Below, piece by piece: positions 7,882-10,778 of a stretch of DNA of 10,778 nucleotides (within the stretch, counting starts at the first letter, position 1; each line of letters begins with the position of its first letter). The notes under the pieces are model-generated. The model was not told where the DNA came from. It saw nothing but the letters and a program-made list of their open reading frames with translations, and did no database searches. Origin of the DNA: Alphaproteobacteria bacterium UBA3307 (GTDB taxonomy: Bacteria > Pseudomonadota > Alphaproteobacteria > RF32 > CAG-239); the NCBI GenBank assembly GCA_002361365.1, contig DEST01000011.1:1-10778 (forward strand), in the 5' to 3' direction. Made by a program: the position numbers and the translations under genes.

Positions 7882-8842
7882 ACTTATAAGTATTGTTATT
7901 TCCGCTTATAACGAACAGGATAACGTGGCGGAATTACATAGGCAACTTAATGCAAATTTAAAAAAAATCAAAGATATTGATTTTGAATATATCTTTGTCG
8001 ATGACGGCAGTAAGGATAAGACTTATGAAAACTGCTTGAAGTTGCAAAAAAAAGATGAACGCATCAAAATTGTGCAGCTTAAGCGTAACTTCGGTCATGA
8101 AATTGCCATGACTGCCGGTATGGATTATGCCAGAGGTGACGCGGTAATCTTTATGGATGCCGATTTGCAGCATCCGCCGGTTTATATTCCGCAAATGATT
8201 GAGGCTTGGCAAAACGGCAAGGAAATAGTGCTGACCAAAAGAGTGGATAACGTCGCAACTTCAAAACTCTATAAATTATGCGCTAAAGCATTTTATTATG
8301 TGCTCAACTTGCTTTCGGATATGCCGATTATGGAGAGTGCACCTGATTTTAGGTTGCTAGACCGTAAATATGTGGATTTTTTGAAAAGTTTTAATGAACA
8401 GGATAGGCTTTTTCGAGGACTGTTGAGTTGGATAATGCCGCAAGATAATGTTGAAATTATAGATTTTGTGGCACCGGAACGCTTCAGCGGAGAATCTAAA
8501 TATAATTTTATAAAATCTTTGCGCTTGGCCGTAAACAGTATAGTGCAGTTTTCGGTAATGCCGCTGAGACTTGCTACCGGATTGGGGGCTGCTGCCGCAA
8601 TTTTAGCCCTTTTAATGGGTATATATGTGTTCTTTGAACATTTCTTTATGCATAATCCGACCCCTGGATATGCCACCATTATGGTTACCGTGATATTTTT
8701 GGGGGCAGTACAGCTGATTTGTCTCGGTATTATCGGCGAATATATCGGAAAAATCCATATGGAAGTAAAAAAACGCCCGTTATATGTAGCAGATTATATT
8801 GAAAAGAAAGCAAAGAAAAATGAGTCTGAAAATAATATTTAA
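7865..8842 (+). CDS. GtrB/ArnC-like polyprenyl-phosphate glycosyltransferase (GT2)
   Basis: This 325-residue enzyme belongs to the dolichol-phosphate mannose synthase-like GT2 group. It would transfer a sugar from a nucleotide donor to undecaprenyl phosphate on the cytoplasmic face. Visible marks are SAYNEQDN (13-20), VDDGS (45-49, nucleotide binding), MDADLQHPP (97-105, with the metal-binding DxD), DFRLLDR (161-167), and RFSGESKY (206-213), typical of the group. Two C-terminal membrane helices (about 233-258 and 270-293) are followed by GEYIGKI (291-297), as in GtrB and ArnC. The length is normal. GGAGG (7854-7858) lies six nt before the ATG. The start overlaps the end of the GT39 gene by 17 nt, implying translational coupling. 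The sugar is unknown; the neighbouring deacetylase suggests an N-acetylated one. Confidence 0.92.
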   Translation: MPKKNKLISIVISAYNEQDNVAELHRQLNANLKKIKDIDFEYIFVDDGSKDKTYENCLKLQKKDERIKIVQLKRNFGHEIAMTAGMDYARGDAVIFMDADLQHPPVYIPQMIEAWQNGKEIVLTKRVDNVATSKLYKLCAKAFYYVLNLLSDMPIMESAPDFRLLDRKYVDFLKSFNEQDRLFRGLLSWIMPQDNVEIIDFVAPERFSGESKYNFIKSLRLAVNSIVQFSVMPLRLATGLGAAAAILALLMGIYVFFEHFFMHNPTPGYATIMVTVIFLGAVQLICLGIIGEYIGKIHMEVKKRPLYVADYIEKKAKKNESENNI

Positions 8843-9665
8843 TGCTGACGATTTCGGCATCAGCCGCGGAGTTAATGCCGCCATTATCAAGGCACATACC
8901 GAAGGTATTTTGAACAGTGCAAGCCTGATGATAAATCAGGAGTTTGCCACGGAGGCGGTAGAAGCCGCAAAAAAAATGCCAAAGTTGGAAATAGGTCTGC
9001 ATCTGAATTTAACCAACGAAACACCGGCGGCAAATCCTCAGAATATCCCACTCTTGGTAGGAGCAGACGGTAAACTTAAAAATGGTTTTGTTAATCTGCT
9101 GTTGTTATCATATTTGCATCCGCGGAAATTCGCCAAACAGGCGGAAATCGAGATTCGTGCCCAAGTGCAAAAATACTTGATAACCGGATTGAAAATGGCG
9201 CATATTGACGGTCATCGCCATGTGCATCTGATACCGGCAGTGTTCAAAATCGTACGCAAAATAATGGCGGAATACAATGTGCCACGTGTACGGGTTATGA
9301 ATGAAAATGCTTTCAATACAATACGGCAGAATAAGTCAAAGAGTTGGTTATTTGACGGCGGGCTGATAAAATATTTTATTTTGCGCTTTTTAACGTGGTG
9401 GAACGGCTACAAATCCGATGTATATTTTTATACGATTCTGTTTACTTGTAAAATTTCGCGCGAACAATTTGTAAACGTGCGGATTCCTCACGGATATAAG
9501 GCGGTTGAAGTTATGATACACCCCGGACAGCCCGAAATTGACAGGCAATATCCGGAAAGTGTGTGGGATGACAACATTTTGTCAGAATGGCGCTCGGTAG
9601 AGTTGCATGCCCTGATGGATAAAAGTGTGCTTGATAACATTCACGGTGGAGACGATATTGATTAA
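8820..9665 (+). CDS. YdjC/ChbG-family carbohydrate deacetylase (NaxD/HpnK-like)
   Basis: The 281-residue product matches the YdjC/ChbG metal-dependent deacetylase family, which removes acetyl groups from N-acetyl sugars. NADDFG (8-13) gives the expected Asp metal ligand/catalytic acid. HLNLT (61-65) and DGHRHVH (130-136) supply the conserved histidines, and EVMIHPG (230-236) a further conserved His. The family includes ChbG (chitooligosaccharides), HpnK (hopanoid glucosamine) and NaxD (undecaprenyl-phosphate GalNAc in Francisella). Here a GT2, a GT39 and a GtrA-like gene surround it, so a lipid-linked sugar is the likeliest substrate; no chitobiose or hopanoid genes are seen. The ATG at 8820 puts NADDFG at its usual distance from the N terminus. 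An in-frame TTG at 8799 is possible but has no advantage. It overlaps the GT2 gene by 23 nt. Confidence 0.88.
   Translation: MSLKIIFNADDFGISRGVNAAIIKAHTEGILNSASLMINQEFATEAVEAAKKMPKLEIGLHLNLTNETPAANPQNIPLLVGADGKLKNGFVNLLLLSYLHPRKFAKQAEIEIRAQVQKYLITGLKMAHIDGHRHVHLIPAVFKIVRKIMAEYNVPRVRVMNENAFNTIRQNKSKSWLFDGGLIKYFILRFLTWWNGYKSDVYFYTILFTCKISREQFVNVRIPHGYKAVEVMIHPGQPEIDRQYPESVWDDNILSEWRSVELHALMDKSVLDNIHGGDDID
9645..9651 (+). promoter_or_regulatory. Shine-Dalgarno that indicates a TTG start for the GtrA-like gene
   Basis: GGTGGAG lies six nt before TTG at 9658. Upstream in-frame GTG codons at 9625 and 9646 have no Shine-Dalgarno in front of them. The site is inside the last codons of the deacetylase gene, so ribosomes ending there could restart. 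Confidence 0.6.
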
Positions 9666-10125
9666 GGCAATCCTCAAATTATATTTATGGGTCGAAAATA
9701 TCTGGTTCAAATTTCCCGAAAAACTGCGTTTTTTACTGGTTGGCGGATTTAATACCGTTTTTGCGTGGTCGGTTTTCGCAGTATTGGAATGGGGTTTGGG
9801 CAAAATAAATATGGTCGGCAGATGGAATTTTTCGGAAATTGTAGTGGCAAATATAGCCTTGATTACGCAATATGTTATCACAATAAATGTTTCATTTTTG
9901 ACTATGCGTTATTATGTCTTTCGTAGCCATGGAAAATTTTGGCAAGAATGGGCTAAGGCGTGGTCGGTTTATATTTTTTTATATCTCATAAACGCACCGA
10001 GTATCAGTTTTTTGATGTGGATGTTTGAGTTTGAGGGGTGGCAAGCTCAGGGAATTTATCTGATTTTTTCGACAATTATTACGTTTTTGTTGCATAAATA
10101 CTACTCATTTCGTCAAAAAAAATAA
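9658..10125 (+). CDS. GtrA-like small membrane protein (putative lipid-linked sugar flippase)
   Basis: With a TTG start at 9658 the product has 155 residues, typical of the GtrA family. Four membrane helices are visible at about 23-45, 60-82, 102-123 and 130-147. The first carries the family pattern LRFLLVGGFNTVFAWSVF (23-40), and the C terminus ends HKYYSFRQKK, like the usual aromatic-rich FxxxxxxFR ending. GtrA proteins are thought to flip undecaprenyl-phosphate sugars across the inner membrane, which fits between the cytoplasmic GT2 and the periplasmic-side GT39. The start overlaps the deacetylase stop by 8 nt. GTG at 9625 or 9646 would give 166 or 159 residues but lacks a ribosome binding site. 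Family assignment is good; flippase activity is inferred. Confidence 0.85.
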   Translation: MIKAILKLYLWVENIWFKFPEKLRFLLVGGFNTVFAWSVFAVLEWGLGKINMVGRWNFSEIVVANIALITQYVITINVSFLTMRYYVFRSHGKFWQEWAKAWSVYIFLYLINAPSISFLMWMFEFEGWQAQGIYLIFSTIITFLLHKYYSFRQKK

Positions 10126-10151
10126 ATATTTTGACAATTATGTATTTTTTT
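10112..10151 (+). terminator. Weak candidate terminator of the glycan operon
   Basis: GTCAAAA (10112-10118) and TTTTGAC (10129-10135) form a 7-bp AT-rich stem overlapping the stop codon at 10123-10125. A T run (10144-10151) follows only after an 8-nt gap. The stem is weak and the T tract displaced, so termination here is doubtful and read-through into the next gene is possible. Confidence 0.25.
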
Positions 10152-10153
10152 GC

Positions 10154-10182
10154 TTGAAATTTGACAAAATACATTATATAAT
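10154..10182 (+). promoter_or_regulatory. Strong sigma-70-type promoter for the right-edge gene
   Basis: TTGAAA (10154-10159; 5 of 6 to TTGACA) is followed after exactly 17 bp by a perfect TATAAT (10177-10182). Transcription would start near 10189, leaving a leader of about 28 nt to the ATG at 10217. This is the best promoter match in the window. A TTGACA at 10161 is only 10 bp from TATAAT and cannot be its -35. Confidence 0.75.
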
Positions 10183-10216
10183 GATAACATAAGAAGAAAT
10201 TTGAAGGAGAAAAACG

Positions 10217-10778
10217 ATGGAATATCCTATGAGTTATCAAATGGTTGATGAGCTGGGTGCCTATAAAGATGTGTTGCAAAATCAGCAATCTTATAATGTG
10301 GCAGAAGTGACTTTTTTGCAAAATGAAGTGGTGGCAAAAAATGAAGGTGCCGCCAGCAAAAATAAAGATGCTATGTTGGCAGATTTGCTTAAACAGCCGA
10401 TAATGGCGCGGGCGTATAAAGCCGCCGGAATTGCTCCAGAGCAAGTTTCGGAATATGTTGAAAGCGTACTTAAAATGCCGGAAAACAAAAAGAATGATAT
10501 GATTATCGGTATGTATGCTTTGTACGCAAATGCCGGGATGCAGCACGATAATGATGCACGTAACCAAATTTCAGACAATCGCGAGTGGGGGGCTTTGGCT
10601 GCAAGACTTACAAATTCTCCGGTTGTTATGTATCCGATGAAAGATTTTGTTAAAGCTAAACAGCCGACTGAACCGCAAAAGGTGAGCTTTGGAGAAAAAG
10701 TAACGCGTTGGGTGGCAAAAAGATTTCCGGGAGCCAAAGAATTGGCCGTTGGTTTAGTTTTTTCTGCCGGTTTGGGAG
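10217..10778 (+). CDS. Unknown protein, 5' part (187 residues, runs off the window)
   Basis: An open frame begins at the ATG at 10217, with AGGAG (10205-10209) seven nt upstream and a near-consensus promoter before that. It stays open to the window end. I recognise no family. The visible 187 residues start MEYPMSYQMVDELGAYKD, have no signal peptide and are predicted mainly helical, with Ala- and charged-residue-rich stretches. No cysteine is present. A basic segment with FGEKVTRWVAKRFPGAKE (about 157-174) is followed by a hydrophobic stretch (about 175-187) that looks like the start of a membrane helix cut by the edge. A long soluble N-terminal region, then a Lys/Arg-rich stretch, then small-residue hydrophobic sequence also describes the protein at 2909-6214, though no clear sequence similarity is visible. 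It appears to be a separate transcription unit from the glycan operon. Confidence 0.85.
   Translation, partial: MEYPMSYQMVDELGAYKDVLQNQQSYNVAEVTFLQNEVVAKNEGAASKNKDAMLADLLKQPIMARAYKAAGIAPEQVSEYVESVLKMPENKKNDMIIGMYALYANAGMQHDNDARNQISDNREWGALAARLTNSPVVMYPMKDFVKAKQPTEPQKVSFGEKVTRWVAKRFPGAKELAVGLVFSAGLG

Noticed and set aside
6418..9665. Naming the genes arnT, arnC and hpnK
   Set aside because: The family matches are good, but the L-Ara4N synthesis genes and hopanoid genes are absent from the window, so the specific names would claim unsupported substrates.
10161..10182. TTGACA at 10161-10166 as the -35 of the right-edge promoter
   Set aside because: It is only 10 bp from TATAAT. TTGAAA at 10154-10159 has the proper 17-bp spacing.
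10079..10737. Two minus-strand open frames over the right-edge region
   Set aside because: They oppose a + strand frame that has a near-consensus promoter, a good Shine-Dalgarno and a normal protein composition. They lack such signals.
1..10778. Frequent CCGG/CCGGA words on both strands as a possible uptake or recognition sequence
   Set aside because: They mostly fall in coding sequence where CCG (Pro) and Ala-Gly codon pairs explain them, and no constant flanking sequence is seen.

Overview
The window looks like a stretch of an AT-leaning Gram-negative chromosome. The evidence is a set of lipid-linked sugar/envelope genes, a Sec-type signal peptide on a large secreted protein, AGGAG Shine-Dalgarno sequences and TTGA/TATAAT-like promoters. 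TGA is used as a stop codon. The very Cys-rich exported protein with CPEG[Y/F]ST modules resembles, from memory only, proteins of host-associated (gut) Alphaproteobacteria; this taxonomic placement is an inference with modest confidence. No tRNA, rRNA, CRISPR array or insertion sequence was found.

Layout. Positions 1-109 hold two back-to-back terminators, one closing an unseen + strand gene and one closing the first minus-strand gene. Positions 110-2734 (-) encode an 874-residue secreted protein with about 69 cysteines and repeated CxxC modules. Positions 2735-2908 hold its promoter and the terminator of the next gene. Positions 2909-6214 (-) encode a 1101-residue protein without a single cysteine, with an Ala/Gly-rich hydrophobic centre and no recognisable family. 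Positions 6215-6417 form a divergent intergenic region with promoters pointing both ways.

Positions 6418-10125 (+) form a tightly overlapping four-gene operon: a GT39/ArnT-like membrane glycosyltransferase, a GtrB/ArnC-like GT2 enzyme, a YdjC/ChbG-family deacetylase and a GtrA-like small membrane protein. By analogy with the Francisella FlmF2-NaxD-FlmK route and the Bordetella Lgm route, these could load an N-acetyl sugar onto undecaprenyl phosphate, deacetylate it, flip it, and transfer the amino sugar to a periplasmic acceptor such as lipid A or LPS. The right edge (10217 onward, +) is the 5' part of another gene of unknown function, preceded by the best promoter in the window.

The most distinctive items are the Cys-rich modular protein, the Cys-free giant next to it, and the compact amino-sugar decoration operon. 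The operon is well supported by known families; its substrate and acceptor are not visible in the sequence. The two large proteins are genuinely unrecognised.
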